Assembly (NCBI GenBank): GCA_905216155.1 | Contig: CAJMSU010000005.1 | Coordinates: 6,311 to 70,310, forward strand | Source: an uncultured bacterium | GTDB taxonomy: Bacteria > Bacillota_I > Bacilli_A > RF39 > UBA660 | Direction: 5' to 3' | DNA length: 64,000 nucleotides | Shown here: one piece after another, positions 8,579 through 17,886 of the stretch | Numbering within the stretch: the first letter of the stretch is position 1 | Layout of the letters: every line of letters starts with the position of its first letter | Notes under the pieces: generated by a model | What the model saw: the letters and a program-made list of their open reading frames with translations, nothing else | The model's database searches: none | Told to the model about the DNA's origin: nothing | Translations under genes and position numbers: made by a program

Positions 8579-9181
8579 ATGGCAAGATATACAAAATCTA
8601 GTTATAAACAAGCTCGTCGTGTAGGTTTTTCTCTTCTTGAAAATGGAAAAGAATTAGCTCGTCGTCCTTACGGACCTGGTCAACATGGTAATGCTCGTAA
8701 AGGTAAATTATCTGACTATGGAGTTCAATTAAAAGAAAAACAAAAAGTTCGTTTTATGTATGGACTTAATGAAAGACAATTTAAAAACACTTTCAAGAAA
8801 GCTGAAAAAATTAAAGGTGTTAAGGGTACAAACTTCTTAAGACTACTTGAATCAAGATTAGATAACTTAGTTTATCGTATTGGATTTGCATCTACTCGTC
8901 GTGGTGCTAGACAACTTGTTAACCATGGACATGTAACTGTTAATGGTAAAAAAGTTGACATTCCTTCATATCAAGTAAAAGTTGGAGATGTTATCTCTAT
9001 CAAAGAAGATCACAAAAACTTAAAAGTAGTTGCTGAAAGCTTAGCTAAGGTATCTAAAAGAGTTGATTTCATTACTTATGATGAAGGAAAAATGGAAGGA
9101 ACTTATGTAAGACTTCCTGAAAGAAATGAATTAAATGCTGATATCAATGAAGCATTAATTGTTGAATTCTATAACAAGTAA
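8579..9181 (+). CDS. rpsD: 30S ribosomal protein S4
   Basis: 200 aa starting [18 protein letters not shown]; the GAAAGGAG site at about 8561 fixes the ATG at 8579, not the upstream in-frame ATG at 8543. The S4 N-terminal domain includes [10 protein letters not shown], followed by the S4 RNA-binding fold ([26 protein letters not shown] at about 90-115, quoted by its ends). S4 nucleates 16S rRNA folding in the small subunit. The zinc-binding Cys motif found in some S4 proteins is absent. It is monocistronic between its own promoter and terminator, and its codons are less extreme than those of its neighbours (many CGT Arg codons), consistent with high expression. Confidence 0.98.
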   Translation: MARYTKSSYKQARRVGFSLLENGKELARRPYGPGQHGNARKGKLSDYGVQLKEKQKVRFMYGLNERQFKNTFKKAEKIKGVKGTNFLRLLESRLDNLVYRIGFASTRRGARQLVNHGHVTVNGKKVDIPSYQVKVGDVISIKEDHKNLKVVAESLAKVSKRVDFITYDEGKMEGTYVRLPERNELNADINEALIVEFYNK

Positions 9182-9220
9182 AAGAAAGTATAAAATACTT
9201 AATAAATTTTACAAATTACA

Positions 9221-9272
9221 AACTAGATGTAATATGAAAAGAATTTTAATATTACATCTAGTTATTTTTTTA
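9221..9272 (+). terminator. Intrinsic terminator of rpsD
   Basis: Long stem AACTAGATGTAATAT/ATATTACATCTAGTT followed by ATTTTTTT on the plus strand. Confidence 0.92.
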
Positions 9273-9364
9273 TGTAAAAAGTTTTACATAAACATTAAAT
9301 AACAGCATTGTTAAAAAAATAAACAAATGATATCATTAATATATAAAGTACAAGGAGGTTTTTT

Positions 9365-10474
9365 ATGCCAATATTAAAAGTATATGATGTATCAAGCACT
9401 GAAAAAATAAAAGAAATAGAAACTGAAGCAGAAATAAAAAGACAATCCAATAAAAAAGATGAATATACAATTGATGACATCATGCTAGTAAGAACAACCA
9501 ATTATCTACCAGAAAATAGAATTATGAAACCATACTCAGAAACACCAAATTTAGTAAAAGAATGTCAAAACTTTTTATATACACAACTTTATGCTTATGA
9601 AACAACAGATATACTTAAACATTTAGAAACATACTGCCCTTATTATAGAACAACCTTACATACAACAGAAAATGGTCTTGTATCTTCTCATATGTATGGT
9701 AATTTTGACAATCGTAATTTTATTATTCTAGAACCTTTAAAAGAACAAATTGATAAATCAAATATAAGAAATTTTTCGGGTCAAGATACAATTATTAAAG
9801 GAGATATGATTCTATCAGAAAAATCAATTGTTATAATTGACTATGAAAAATTTCCCCAATTATTTGAAAAATATGATGAATTAAAAGATTACAATATATG
9901 CTTATATCATGGTATAACACAACAGGATAAGAAAAAATGTATGGATGAAAATCTTGATAGTACTGATATCATTTTACAAGATGAAAGTGCAGTAGTAGCA
10001 AAAATTTTAATGGATTTAGGCTATACACCAGAAATAATAGGAACACACTATATTATCAAAAGTAACACTAGTGATAAGATTGTTGAATTAAATAAAAAGT
10101 TAGCACTAGAAAAGGGTGTAGAAAAAAATACAAAACATCAATATACTGAAGAATATATTGAAGATTCTAAAGTAAGAAATGAAATCACTAACAAATGTGA
10201 CAGGATGCTTCTAGATTTTATTATAAAATATAACAATCTCACAATTCCATATGAAAACCTTTTTGATAATAAAGGAAATATTATAATAGATGCTGCTAAC
10301 AACATAAAATACGTAATAGGAATTGATAATTTAATAAATACCGTCGAAATATTCAACAATACATTTAAAAAATTGCAAGATGATAACCTATTAAAGTCAC
10401 CAGAAGAATTTAAAAATGAAGACGATATAGACATTTATAATATATATCAACAACAAACTAATAAAATAAGATAA
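9365..10474 (+). CDS. Hypothetical protein, 369 aa
   Basis: A plus-strand gene with an AAGGAGG site before its ATG, lying alone between the rpsD terminator and the convergent phosphatase gene. The product is soluble, charged, and has no signal peptide or membrane segment. A pattern of beta strands in the middle (for example GDMILSEKSIVIIDYEKF) and a helical C-terminal third are visible. The text NICLYHGITQQDKKK followed by a series of Asp/Glu turns does not match a catalytic motif I know. The family is not recognised. Confidence 0.75.
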   Translation: MPILKVYDVSSTEKIKEIETEAEIKRQSNKKDEYTIDDIMLVRTTNYLPENRIMKPYSETPNLVKECQNFLYTQLYAYETTDILKHLETYCPYYRTTLHTTENGLVSSHMYGNFDNRNFIILEPLKEQIDKSNIRNFSGQDTIIKGDMILSEKSIVIIDYEKFPQLFEKYDELKDYNICLYHGITQQDKKKCMDENLDSTDIILQDESAVVAKILMDLGYTPEIIGTHYIIKSNTSDKIVELNKKLALEKGVEKNTKHQYTEEYIEDSKVRNEITNKCDRMLLDFIIKYNNLTIPYENLFDNKGNIIIDAANNIKYVIGIDNLINTVEIFNNTFKKLQDDNLLKSPEEFKNEDDIDIYNIYQQQTNKIR

Positions 10475-10499
10475 AAAAAGAATGAATTAAACTTCATTC
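10473..10499 (-). terminator. Terminator between convergent genes
   Basis: Stem GAATGAA/TTCATTC with a 6-nt loop. It is followed by seven T on the minus strand, so it mainly serves the phosphatase gene; the plus-strand side has only a weak AT tail. Confidence 0.75.
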
Positions 10500-10509
10500 A
10501 ATAATTTCT

Positions 10510-11058
10510 CTAAATATTCTTATTTGTCTCAATTTCTTCTATGGAACAGTTAACTACATTAATAATATCTATTTTACCATTTAAATCTGTATTATTTAAA
10601 ATATGATGAATTGCCCTATATGGTGTAGCATGAGTTACTACTAATATACTAGCATCCTCATCATATTTTTCTTTTATATAAGAAACAAAATCATTACATC
10701 TTTTAAATACATCTTGTATAGCCTCAACACCATCAGTAGAACAATTAAGTTTATAATCCCAATATAATTTTTGATTATATTTACTTCTATCAACACCCTC
10801 AAGATTACCTAAATCTCTTTCTATTAATCTTTTATCTGGAATCATTTCTACTCTATCACCTATCAGAATCATTGCAGTTTCAACAGTTCTAAGAAGAGGT
10901 GACATATAACATACATCATATTTATTATTCTTAATTTTTTCTCTTAAAGCCTTGCATTGTCTTCTTCCTTTATCATTTAATTCTGCATTTTCTCTACCCT
11001 GTAATTTATTTTTACTATTCCAATCAGTTTCACCGTGTCTTACTAAAGTTATTTTCAA
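10510..11058 (-). CDS. Histidine phosphatase family protein (phosphoglycerate mutase-like)
   Basis: 182 aa. The catalytic phospho-histidine motif LVRHGETDWN is at residues 4-13, with the downstream Arg/Glu region (ERDLGNLEG, about 84-92) and the second catalytic His in VVTHATPYRAIHH (about 142-154). Members of this branch are phosphatases acting on varied small phosphoesters; the GpmB/CobC-like branch cannot be assigned a substrate from sequence. The start is a TTG at 11056-11058 with GGAGG eight bases upstream, directly after the stop of the preceding gene, so translation is probably coupled. Confidence 0.88.
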   Translation of the reverse strand: MKITLVRHGETDWNSKNKLQGRENAELNDKGRRQCKALREKIKNNKYDVCYMSPLLRTVETAMILIGDRVEMIPDKRLIERDLGNLEGVDRSKYNQKLYWDYKLNCSTDGVEAIQDVFKRCNDFVSYIKEKYDEDASILVVTHATPYRAIHHILNNTDLNGKIDIINVVNCSIEEIETNKNI

Positions 11059-11059
11059 T

Positions 11060-12271
11060 TTATTTTACCTCCAAAACTTTTAATGCATCACTATATGTAA
11101 TAAATTTACTCAAATATCCTTCCTTTTCATAACAAGAATATCCTACAACTAAATAATTACCATTAACAATATTAACATCCGTAAAAAAGTCTTCTGTAGA
11201 ATCTCCATACTCCAAAACTTCAACTTTTTCTAAATTTGTTTTATACTTACCAATAATACCAAAGTAATCATATACCTTGTTTTTCTTATTAGAAGCCTTT
11301 TTATTATAAACACTCATATTACCAACAACAACCAAGTCATCATTATTATCTTTAATAATTTTATCAAATGATAAAAATCCTCTACCAGAATAAACAGTAT
11401 CATCAACTATATCACAATCTAAATCATATTTAACTATAATTCCATCAGTATCAAAATCACTATTAACTTTAGTACCAATAACATATATATTATCAGAAAT
11501 ATTAACAGCACTTACAAATCCATTAGAATCTAAGGAATCATATGAGAAAGTATCAACTCTATCACCATCCATTGTATAAATAGAAATTATACCAGTACCA
11601 ATAGCATCTTTACCAACAGCATATATATTATCGCCAACCATAACTAAATCATTATAACTAGCATTCTTACTACTACCATAATTAGTTTTCCACAACACTC
11701 TTCCTTGTTTATTATATTTAACTAAAACAGCACCACCTTGTTGAGAACCAAGTGTTTTATCCTCGTAAATACTCTGTCCTGAAACAATATAACCATCATC
11801 TACTACTAAAATACTATTAAATTTAGAATTACCCATAAGTTGCAAATCTTTTTGAAATAAAATATTACCATCATTATCATATTTTACAATAACCGCGGTA
11901 GTTACACCTTTATTACTTTCCACTTTATCTTTTTCATAATAACCAACAGAAATAATATTATTATCCCCATCAACAGATACATCTAAAAATTCACTATTAT
12001 ATCCCAAATTAAATAATTTTTCCCATATTTTCTCATATTTAGAATTATATTTAGTAACTTTTGCCTTATTAATTTTCTTTTCATTGTTATTATTAACTCC
12101 AACAGTAACATAAGAATCGTTTTTATATTCATATGAATTAATATTATCTAAATATAAAATATTATGATTTTTCTTATATTCGTGATAAAAAAACCATGAA
12201 ATTTCAAATAATATTATTAAAATACATATTAATAACAATATTTTTAATACAAACAAATACTTTTTGTTCAC
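11060..12271 (-). CDS. Membrane-anchored extracytoplasmic beta-propeller-like protein
   Basis: 403 aa if started at the GTG at 12269-12271, which has AAGGTGA at good spacing; a GTG at 12280 lies inside that site. One N-terminal transmembrane helix (YLFVLKILLLICILIILFEI) is followed by a wholly beta-rich outside domain. It contains repeated units of the form (V)VGxxxx..GxxxVKYDxDGxxxWxK, for example VIVKYDNDGNILF, VLVKYNKQGRVLW and GIIVKYDLDCDIV. These resemble PQQ-like or delta-60 beta-propeller blades. There are no catalytic residues to point to, and the function is unknown. Confidence 0.7.
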   Translation of the reverse strand: MNKKYLFVLKILLLICILIILFEISWFFYHEYKKNHNILYLDNINSYEYKNDSYVTVGVNNNNEKKINKAKVTKYNSKYEKIWEKLFNLGYNSEFLDVSVDGDNNIISVGYYEKDKVESNKGVTTAVIVKYDNDGNILFQKDLQLMGNSKFNSILVVDDGYIVSGQSIYEDKTLGSQQGGAVLVKYNKQGRVLWKTNYGSSKNASYNDLVMVGDNIYAVGKDAIGTGIISIYTMDGDRVDTFSYDSLDSNGFVSAVNISDNIYVIGTKVNSDFDTDGIIVKYDLDCDIVDDTVYSGRGFLSFDKIIKDNNDDLVVVGNMSVYNKKASNKKNKVYDYFGIIGKYKTNLEKVEVLEYGDSTEDFFTDVNIVNGNYLVVGYSCYEKEGYLSKFITYSDALKVLEVK

Positions 12272-12340
12272 TATCCTCACCTTCCTTTCATAATAATTAT
12301 ATCTATTTTTATTCTAACAAACATTTACAATAGAAAGAGC

Positions 12341-12380
12341 AAAAATAAAAAGAAAAATTTAAATTTAGTTTTTCTTTTTG
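12341..12380 (-). terminator. Intrinsic terminator of tyrS
   Basis: Perfect stem AAAAAGAAAAA/TTTTTCTTTTT with an 11-nt loop, then T-rich sequence on the minus strand. Confidence 0.85.
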
Positions 12381-12391
12381 TAAATTTTTGT

Positions 12392-13624
12392 CTACCTAAA
12401 AACACCAATATAATATTTCTTTTTTCCTCTTCTAATAACTATATATTTACCATCAATTGCTACCGATTTATCAACAACAAAATCTAAGTCAGTAATCTTA
12501 TCTCCATTCAAACTAATTGAATTATTACTAATAAATTCACGAGCCTCTCTTTTACTTGAACATATTTTTTCATTAACAAGTAAATCAACTAAAGAAACTT
12601 CATCATTTAAAATAAATGGATCCAATCCTTTAAAGGCTTGTTCAATTTCATTAGTAGAAAGATTTTTTATATTACCACTAAATAATGAATCACTTATCTT
12701 AACAGCTTCCAAATAAGCATCATGTCCATGCAAATCAGTAATTATCTCACGAGCTAAAGCCTTATGTGCCTCTCTTAAATGAGGATTTTCCTTATTAGAT
12801 TTTTCTAATTTCTCAATTTCTTCTTTTGTTAAAAATGTAAATATTTTTAAATAATCTACAACCATTTCATCATCAACATTAATTAAATATTGATATAATT
12901 CATAACTAGATGTTTTATTTCTATCTAACCATAATGCATTACCTTCACTTTTACCAAACTTATTTCCATATTTATCTAAAACAAGAGGCATAGTAAAAGC
13001 ATAAGCTTCCTTACCAGTTTTCTTTTTTATTAAATCAAGACCAGTAGTTATATTGCCCCATTGATCAGAACCCTCTGCTTGCATAATACACCCCTTATTT
13101 TCATATAACCATAAAAAATCATATCCTTGTATCAATGTATATGTAAATTCAGCAAAAGTTATACCAGTATCAAGTCTTCTTCTTATAATATCTTTGTCAA
13201 GCATATAATTAATATTTATATATTTTCCAACATCTCTTAAAAAATCAGTTAATTCATAACCCTTAAACCAATCATAATTATTAACAACTTCTGCTTTACC
13301 ATCAAATATTTTTGTAACTTGATTTTTTATACCTTCTAAATTTTTATTTAACTGTTCTTTAGAAATAATCTCACGTTCTGCTGTTGGTCTAGGATCACCA
13401 ATTAATCCAGTAGCTCCCCCACACAAAAGTATTGGATGATGCCCTGCTTTTGCCAAACGTCTAGCTGTAACTAAAGATGAATAATGTCCCAAATGCAAAC
13501 TATCAGCAGTAGGATCAGTTCCCCAATAAAAAGTTATTTTCTCATTATTTAACTTATCTTCAATATCATCACCAGCAACATCTTTAATAAGACCTCTCCA
13601 TTTTAATTCATCATATAATTTCAT
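12392..13624 (-). CDS. tyrS: Tyrosyl-tRNA synthetase
   Basis: 410 aa, class Ic synthetase that charges tRNA-Tyr. The HIGH-equivalent HLGH is at residues 44-47 (TADSLHLGHY), the KMSKS-equivalent is KFGKS near residue 225 (NKFGKSEGN), and a C-terminal S4-like RNA-binding domain ends in KYIVIRRGKKKYY. The length is normal for the bacterial TyrS type. It is expressed behind a T-box leader with a Tyr specifier and ends at its own terminator, so it is a stand-alone unit. Confidence 0.96.
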   Translation of the reverse strand: MKLYDELKWRGLIKDVAGDDIEDKLNNEKITFYWGTDPTADSLHLGHYSSLVTARRLAKAGHHPILLCGGATGLIGDPRPTAEREIISKEQLNKNLEGIKNQVTKIFDGKAEVVNNYDWFKGYELTDFLRDVGKYININYMLDKDIIRRRLDTGITFAEFTYTLIQGYDFLWLYENKGCIMQAEGSDQWGNITTGLDLIKKKTGKEAYAFTMPLVLDKYGNKFGKSEGNALWLDRNKTSSYELYQYLINVDDEMVVDYLKIFTFLTKEEIEKLEKSNKENPHLREAHKALAREIITDLHGHDAYLEAVKISDSLFSGNIKNLSTNEIEQAFKGLDPFILNDEVSLVDLLVNEKICSSKREAREFISNNSISLNGDKITDLDFVVDKSVAIDGKYIVIRRGKKKYYIGVFR

Positions 13625-13629
13625 AAAAA

Positions 13630-13844
13630 TCCTCCTTCAAAATAAAAAGCTTTAACATCCTATAAGGACGAAAAAGCTCGCGGTACCACCTTAATTTATA
13701 AGTAAAACTTATACACTTTAATATCTTAACGCGATAAACGATTTTTCTCCAAATAGTGTAATTCATAAATAAATATTTTCTAGTTTTCACCAACCACTAG
13801 ATCTCTAAAAATAAAATAATTATTACTACTAATCTATTTATCAA
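13630..13844 (-). promoter_or_regulatory. T-box riboswitch, Tyr-responsive, upstream of tyrS
   Basis: The minus strand carries the hallmark antiterminator bulge sequence GGTGGTACCGCG at about 13680-13691. Behind it is a terminator, AGCTTT…AAAGCT enclosing CGTCC/GGATG, with a T run before the tyrS start. Upstream are the AGAGA and GGTTGG stem-I elements. A TAC triplet in GAATTACACT (about 13752-13761) sits where the specifier loop is expected and matches Tyr. Uncharged tRNA-Tyr should favour antitermination, as known for the family. Confidence 0.92.
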
Positions 13845-13849
13845 CAAAA

Positions 13850-13879
13850 ATTATATTCTTATTATAACATACTTATCAA
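13850..13879 (-). promoter_or_regulatory. Promoter of the tyrS T-box transcript
   Basis: On the minus strand TTGATA (13874-13879) and TATAAT (13850-13855) are separated by 18 bases. Confidence 0.7.
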
Positions 13880-13906
13880 AAAAAGAAGAACTATTTTTCT
13901 TCTTTT
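13877..13906 (-). terminator. Terminator of the YtxH-family gene
   Basis: Stem AAAAGAAGAA/TTCTTCTTTT with the TAG stop of the gene in its loop, followed by T residues on the minus strand. The -35 element of the tyrS promoter begins within it. Confidence 0.7.
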
Positions 13907-14298
13907 TCTAATTTTTTAAGAACTTCTTTAGTAACCTCAATTGTTTTAGCCTTTACTTCTTCAGCTGCATCTCTTAACACTGGAGTTCCCTTATCAATTG
14001 CTAAATCAACTAATTCTTGAACTTTATCTTTTAATTCATTTCCTTTTTTCTTAGCAATTTTTAAAACTTTTTCTTTATCTAAATCATTTAATTCTTTTTT
14101 TATTTCATCAACTTTTTTATCAAATTCTGCCTTTACATCATCTACATCTATTTCTTTAACTTTACCTACTAATTCATCTAACTTTTCTTTTAATTCTGCT
14201 CTTGTTTCACTACCTTTTTTAGGTGCAAATAAAACTCCTAGACCAGCACCAACTAAAGCTCCTCCAATGAATTTTCCTAATCCTTTTTTCTTACTCAT
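13891..14298 (-). CDS. YtxH domain-containing protein
   Basis: 135 aa. It begins with a short Gly/Ala-rich hydrophobic segment, GGALVGAGLGVLFAPKKGSETR (about residues 12-33, partly quoted), the signature of YtxH proteins. A long Lys/Glu-rich amphipathic helical region follows to the end. YtxH proteins are small membrane-associated proteins linked to general stress in Bacillus, with no known activity. The start has AGGAGG upstream and overlaps the end of the DUF948-like gene by 8 bases, a pairing also seen with ytxG-ytxH in Bacillus. Confidence 0.85.
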   Translation of the reverse strand: MSKKKGLGKFIGGALVGAGLGVLFAPKKGSETRAELKEKLDELVGKVKEIDVDDVKAEFDKKVDEIKKELNDLDKEKVLKIAKKKGNELKDKVQELVDLAIDKGTPVLRDAAEEVKAKTIEVTKEVLKKLEKEEK

Positions 14299-14581
14299 AA
14301 TAATCTTCCTCCTTATCTTTCTTTTTATTAAATATTCTAGAAATCATGCCTACAACACCACTAATAACTTTATCACTTATCATGGATAAACCATAAGATG
14401 TTTTATTAATAACAGAAAAAATTCCATTAAGTGAATTAACCTTTTCTTCTACATTATCAATTACTTTATCACATCTATCTAATATTTGAATCAGTCTGAT
14501 TCCTAAAATAATTAACACTATTAATAGTATGATACCAAATGTATATAATAACACAGGTAACCAAAAATCTAAAATTATCAT
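14291..14581 (-). CDS. DUF948 (YtxG)-like membrane protein
   Basis: 96 aa. A single N-terminal transmembrane helix (about residues 6-30) is followed by a heptad-like helix with VIDNVEEKVNSLNG and a Lys-rich tail. This matches the size and layout of DUF948/YtxG proteins, and the coupling to a YtxH gene supports it. AGGATGGGAT provides the ribosome binding site. The function is unknown; envelope stress is inferred from the Bacillus neighbours. Confidence 0.7.
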   Translation of the reverse strand: MIILDFWLPVLLYTFGIILLIVLIILGIRLIQILDRCDKVIDNVEEKVNSLNGIFSVINKTSYGLSMISDKVISGVVGMISRIFNKKKDKEEDYYE

Positions 14582-14598
14582 ATAATCCCATCCTATTC

Positions 14599-15654
14599 TT
14601 AATTTTCTTCTTCGTACATTGAATCTATTAAGTCAAATAAATTATCATCATTTTTTTCATCTTTTTCTTCTGCTGTTTTATTTGCTTTATCTATTTCTTT
14701 TTCTATATCATCTTGTTGTACTGAAACATCATTAATAACTTGTTCCTCTTTTATATCTTTTTTTGTTTCTTCTTTTGTATCTTTATTACTATCTATTTCA
14801 TCATAATTTTCTTTTTCTCTTCTACCTGTTGCTCTTTCTTTAGTAACATCTTTATAGTCTATATTATATTCTAACCCTAAATCTTGAAAATATTCCTCTG
14901 CATCTCCCATAGTAACTTCATGTACCTTAGGTTTTTCATCACTAGATGTTAAATCTACTAATAAATTTTTCTCTTCCCCTACATCTTCATAGGTAGGTTC
15001 TATTTCTTTATTATCCTTTTTACTATCATCAATTCCATAAGCCTTATTTCTAACATCATCAACACTCAAATGTTCTCTTGCATAACTACTAGTAAGTCTT
15101 ACTTCTCTTTTAGTTACAATTTCCTCTTTTTTATAGTTTTTATCTAAAACACCATATATAGGAGAAATTATAGGTGAAGGTTTAAAAGCCTTTTTCTCTT
15201 CATGTTTTTCATAACCACCATATTCATGAATTTTGATCTTATCATCCTGATATGAGCCATATAAAGGTTTTTCCTCATGATGAGGCCTACTCTTACCATA
15301 AGCACTATCGAAATCTTGATGATTATTATAATTAACTTCTTCCTTTTCTATAACTTTAACTATTTCTGGTTCTTCTCTTACATAATTATCTTCTACCTTA
15401 AAATCATCTTCATCCATCATAGGAAACTTAAATTCTTCTTTTTCTTCAACTACCTCATTATATTCTTCTTCTCTAGGTTTTTCTTCTTCCTTCTTTTCTG
15501 GTAAAACCACTTTTTTAGCTATAGGTTTTTCTTCTTTTACAGTATGAATTTCTTTCCTAGGCTTTTCTTTTATTTTTTTCTTCTTTGGCTTTTCTTCTAC
15601 TTCAACATATTCTTCTTCAAATAAAGCATTTTTTATCTTATCAAATACACTCAT
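14599..15654 (-). CDS. Highly charged, mostly disordered protein with a conserved-looking core
   Basis: 351 aa with a GAGGTGA site before the ATG. Most of the chain is Lys/Glu/Asp-rich and predicted disordered. An N-terminal helix (SVFDKIKNALFEEE) starts it, and an ordered-looking middle block near residues 160-205 reads SPIISPIYGVLDKNY, then VRLTSSYAREHLSVDDVRNKAYG. A second short block includes GDAEEYFQDLGLEYNIDYKD. There is no membrane segment. It lies in a run with the lipoprotein gene upstream and ytxG/ytxH downstream. A cell-division or scaffold role is possible from this composition, but I cannot assign one. Confidence 0.7.
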   Translation of the reverse strand: MSVFDKIKNALFEEEYVEVEEKPKKKKIKEKPRKEIHTVKEEKPIAKKVVLPEKKEEEKPREEEYNEVVEEKEEFKFPMMDEDDFKVEDNYVREEPEIVKVIEKEEVNYNNHQDFDSAYGKSRPHHEEKPLYGSYQDDKIKIHEYGGYEKHEEKKAFKPSPIISPIYGVLDKNYKKEEIVTKREVRLTSSYAREHLSVDDVRNKAYGIDDSKKDNKEIEPTYEDVGEEKNLLVDLTSSDEKPKVHEVTMGDAEEYFQDLGLEYNIDYKDVTKERATGRREKENYDEIDSNKDTKEETKKDIKEEQVINDVSVQQDDIEKEIDKANKTAEEKDEKNDDNLFDLIDSMYEEEN

Positions 15655-15671
15655 GAGTTCACCTCTTTATT

Positions 15672-16331
15672 TTATTCAACATCAATATCAACAGTATCTT
15701 CATCTAATTTAGATTTTTTATTATCACTATCATACTCTTTTACATAATCCAAAAAGTCATTACTACTAGATTTAGATTTAAAAATATTAAATGTCTCTTC
15801 TTTATAACTTAAAACATTTTCACCAATTAAACTTTCTAACACTTTATCATTAAATTTAACAGATCTAAGTACATAGCAAATATTATTAATAACACTACTT
15901 AAATATTTTTTATCAGTATATACTTCTATCTTACTATAATTAAATACAAATTCTACAAAGTATTTACCATCTACCTCATTAATTTCAACATATCCAGTCT
16001 TATTATTATAATCTAATTTTTCTGAATAATATGCATCTTTATTAATTACATATTTATTCTTACTTTTATGATAATAACTAATAGCATCTACATATAAATA
16101 ATACTTATTATTATACTTATCTCTAAATAATGCATTATAATCATTTTTTGTAACAAATTTAAGTCCCTTCGGTACATAATATTTGTATCCTTCAAAATTA
16201 ACATTATAAACATTAACTTTCTCAGATAAAATAGTATCAATATTTGTAGTAATATTATTACCTAATTGGTTTATACTACAACCTGATACTAAAAGTACCA
16301 ATATAGAGAGTAAAACAATTAACTTTTTCAT
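15672..16331 (-). CDS. Predicted lipoprotein, unknown function
   Basis: 219 aa with a type II signal peptide: MKKL followed by a hydrophobic stretch and the lipobox LVSGC, giving a lipid-modified Cys at about residue 18. The mature part is rich in Tyr, Lys and Asn with beta-strand character (YYVPKGLKFVTKNDYNALF). The C-terminal tail is acidic. A TAGGTGA site precedes the ATG. It probably sits on the outer face of the membrane and is transcribed with the charged protein downstream. I do not recognise the family. Confidence 0.75.
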   Translation of the reverse strand: MKKLIVLLSILVLLVSGCSINQLGNNITTNIDTILSEKVNVYNVNFEGYKYYVPKGLKFVTKNDYNALFRDKYNNKYYLYVDAISYYHKSKNKYVINKDAYYSEKLDYNNKTGYVEINEVDGKYFVEFVFNYSKIEVYTDKKYLSSVINNICYVLRSVKFNDKVLESLIGENVLSYKEETFNIFKSKSSSNDFLDYVKEYDSDNKKSKLDEDTVDIDVE

Positions 16332-16390
16332 ATTTCACCTACTCTTATTATATTATACCAAAATTTTCATAAATGTAAATTATTTTAAGA

Positions 16391-17041
16391 TTATTTACTA
16401 TTTTGGACACCCATACTAGCAACAATACTATAAATTGGCATACCCATACCTGAAAATTTATCTTCATATTCTGTTGTTATAAAAGTATCATCATCAACTA
16501 CATCATTATGTAAATCAAGACTTACATCTTCTAAAACATAATTATTTTTACTAAAACTAACTAATGAATAAGTAAACAAATCCTTATTATCTGTTCTCAT
16601 ATAGATACTTCCACAATTTTTAAATATATTATTATATTTTTCTAAAAATATAGAACTAGAAAGTCTTCTAAAATGATGTCTTTTCTTAGGCCATGGATCA
16701 GAAAAATTTAAATATATTCTATCTATTTCATGATCAAACACTTTATCTATTTCTAATGCATCCATTCTAATTATTAATAAATTATCTAATTCATCATCAA
16801 TCTGTGGCAAACACTTTGCAACAACACTATCATACTTTTCTATACCTATAAAATTAATATTTGAGTGCATTCTAGCATTTTCTCTAATAAATTTACCCTT
16901 TCCCATACCAATTTCTATATATATAGGATTATTATTAGCAAATACACTACTCCATTTACCTCTATTTTTATATGGATCTTTAACTAAAAATTTAGAATTA
17001 GCTAAGATTTCTTCTTTATTTTTTACATTTCTAAGTCTCAT
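16391..17041 (-). CDS. trmB: tRNA (guanine-N7-)-methyltransferase
   Basis: 216 aa from the ATG at 17039-17041, because AAAGGTGAT lies at the correct distance; a GTG frame to 17050 would start within the site. It is a SAM-dependent Rossmann methyltransferase with the IEIGMGKGKF SAM motif near residue 50 and the TrmB signature FSDPWPKKRHHFRRL near residue 115, and it forms m7G46 in tRNA. The stop of the upstream gene (TGA at 17047-17049) overlaps the ribosome binding site, so translation is likely coupled. Confidence 0.95.
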   Translation of the reverse strand: MRLRNVKNKEEILANSKFLVKDPYKNRGKWSSVFANNNPIYIEIGMGKGKFIRENARMHSNINFIGIEKYDSVVAKCLPQIDDELDNLLIIRMDALEIDKVFDHEIDRIYLNFSDPWPKKRHHFRRLSSSIFLEKYNNIFKNCGSIYMRTDNKDLFTYSLVSFSKNNYVLEDVSLDLHNDVVDDDTFITTEYEDKFSGMGMPIYSIVASMGVQNSK

Positions 17042-17046
17042 AATTA

Positions 17047-17808
17047 TCACCTTTTTTTATTTTTTTGATATTCCTTTTTATCCGTTAATAACATTTTATC
17101 TAAATAACAAATAGTATCACTATTAGCTCTTCCAACATAGTAATACTCTTTTAATTTCTTAAACTCATCCAAACTAGTATCAATATTAAGAGAAACTAAT
17201 CCACAAGATATATCATATTCTTTTTCTAAAGTAACTTCAGAAAAACAAGGTATATTTTTAACTATATCTTTAATTTTAGAAATTCCTAAATCAACCTCAT
17301 TAATACTCATTTTAACACTATCAAACAAAATACAATCAATTAATTTTTCTCTATCTCTTCTCTCATCACAAATATAGTTATTATCACCAACATACTCCTT
17401 AAAATAATTTCCCAAATCACATAAATTAATTATTTGTGAATTTAAACATTGATTAAGTATAACATAAAGCTTAGGATAATATTTAACCAAAGCTACAGCA
17501 TCACACTTTTTAACTCCTCCAACTCTAAAGTTATCATCTTCTTTTTTTGATACAAAAGACTCTATAATATCATAGAGTTTTCCATTACCATAATCAAAAT
17601 TAAATGGAACCAAATCTCTACATACATCATCATTACATACTAAAATATCTTCATACGAATATTTTTCTTTTATAGAATCAATATAATTTCTAACAGATTT
17701 ATCTATATTAAAACTATAAATTTTTAATTTATCAAACTCAAGTACAGGCAAATACCTTTTATTATAACTACTAGAAACATTGCCTCTAGGCAAAACAAGT
17801 TTATTCAT
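17047..17808 (-). CDS. Hypothetical protein, 253 aa
   Basis: Started at the ATG at 17806-17808 (MNKLVLPRGN), preceded by GGACGTGAT. An extension to 17934 would add a Trp-rich stretch antisense to the start of the divergent small gene and is not credible. The soluble protein has mixed alpha/beta character and six to eight Cys residues, including VCNDDVCRDLVPFNFDYG and ISCGLVSLNI. I do not recognise it. It is one of only two genes I read here that end in TGA. Coupled downstream to trmB, it could have a tRNA-related role, but nothing in the sequence shows that. Confidence 0.7.
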   Translation of the reverse strand: MNKLVLPRGNVSSSYNKRYLPVLEFDKLKIYSFNIDKSVRNYIDSIKEKYSYEDILVCNDDVCRDLVPFNFDYGNGKLYDIIESFVSKKEDDNFRVGGVKKCDAVALVKYYPKLYVILNQCLNSQIINLCDLGNYFKEYVGDNNYICDERRDREKLIDCILFDSVKMSINEVDLGISKIKDIVKNIPCFSEVTLEKEYDISCGLVSLNIDTSLDEFKKLKEYYYVGRANSDTICYLDKMLLTDKKEYQKNKKR

Positions 17809-17886
17809 AATATCACGTCCTACGAATATTTTATCACATTTATAAATCAATTGCATATAATAAAACGACAAGTAAAGGAGAAAACT

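Noticed and set aside
13611..13793. Open frame of 60 aa overlapping the tyrS leader
   Set aside because: It lies in the T-box leader, has no ribosome binding site, and its codons follow the structured RNA.
15277..15504. Plus-strand frame rich in Phe and Ile
   Set aside because: It is the shadow of the Lys/Glu-rich minus-strand gene at 14599-15654.
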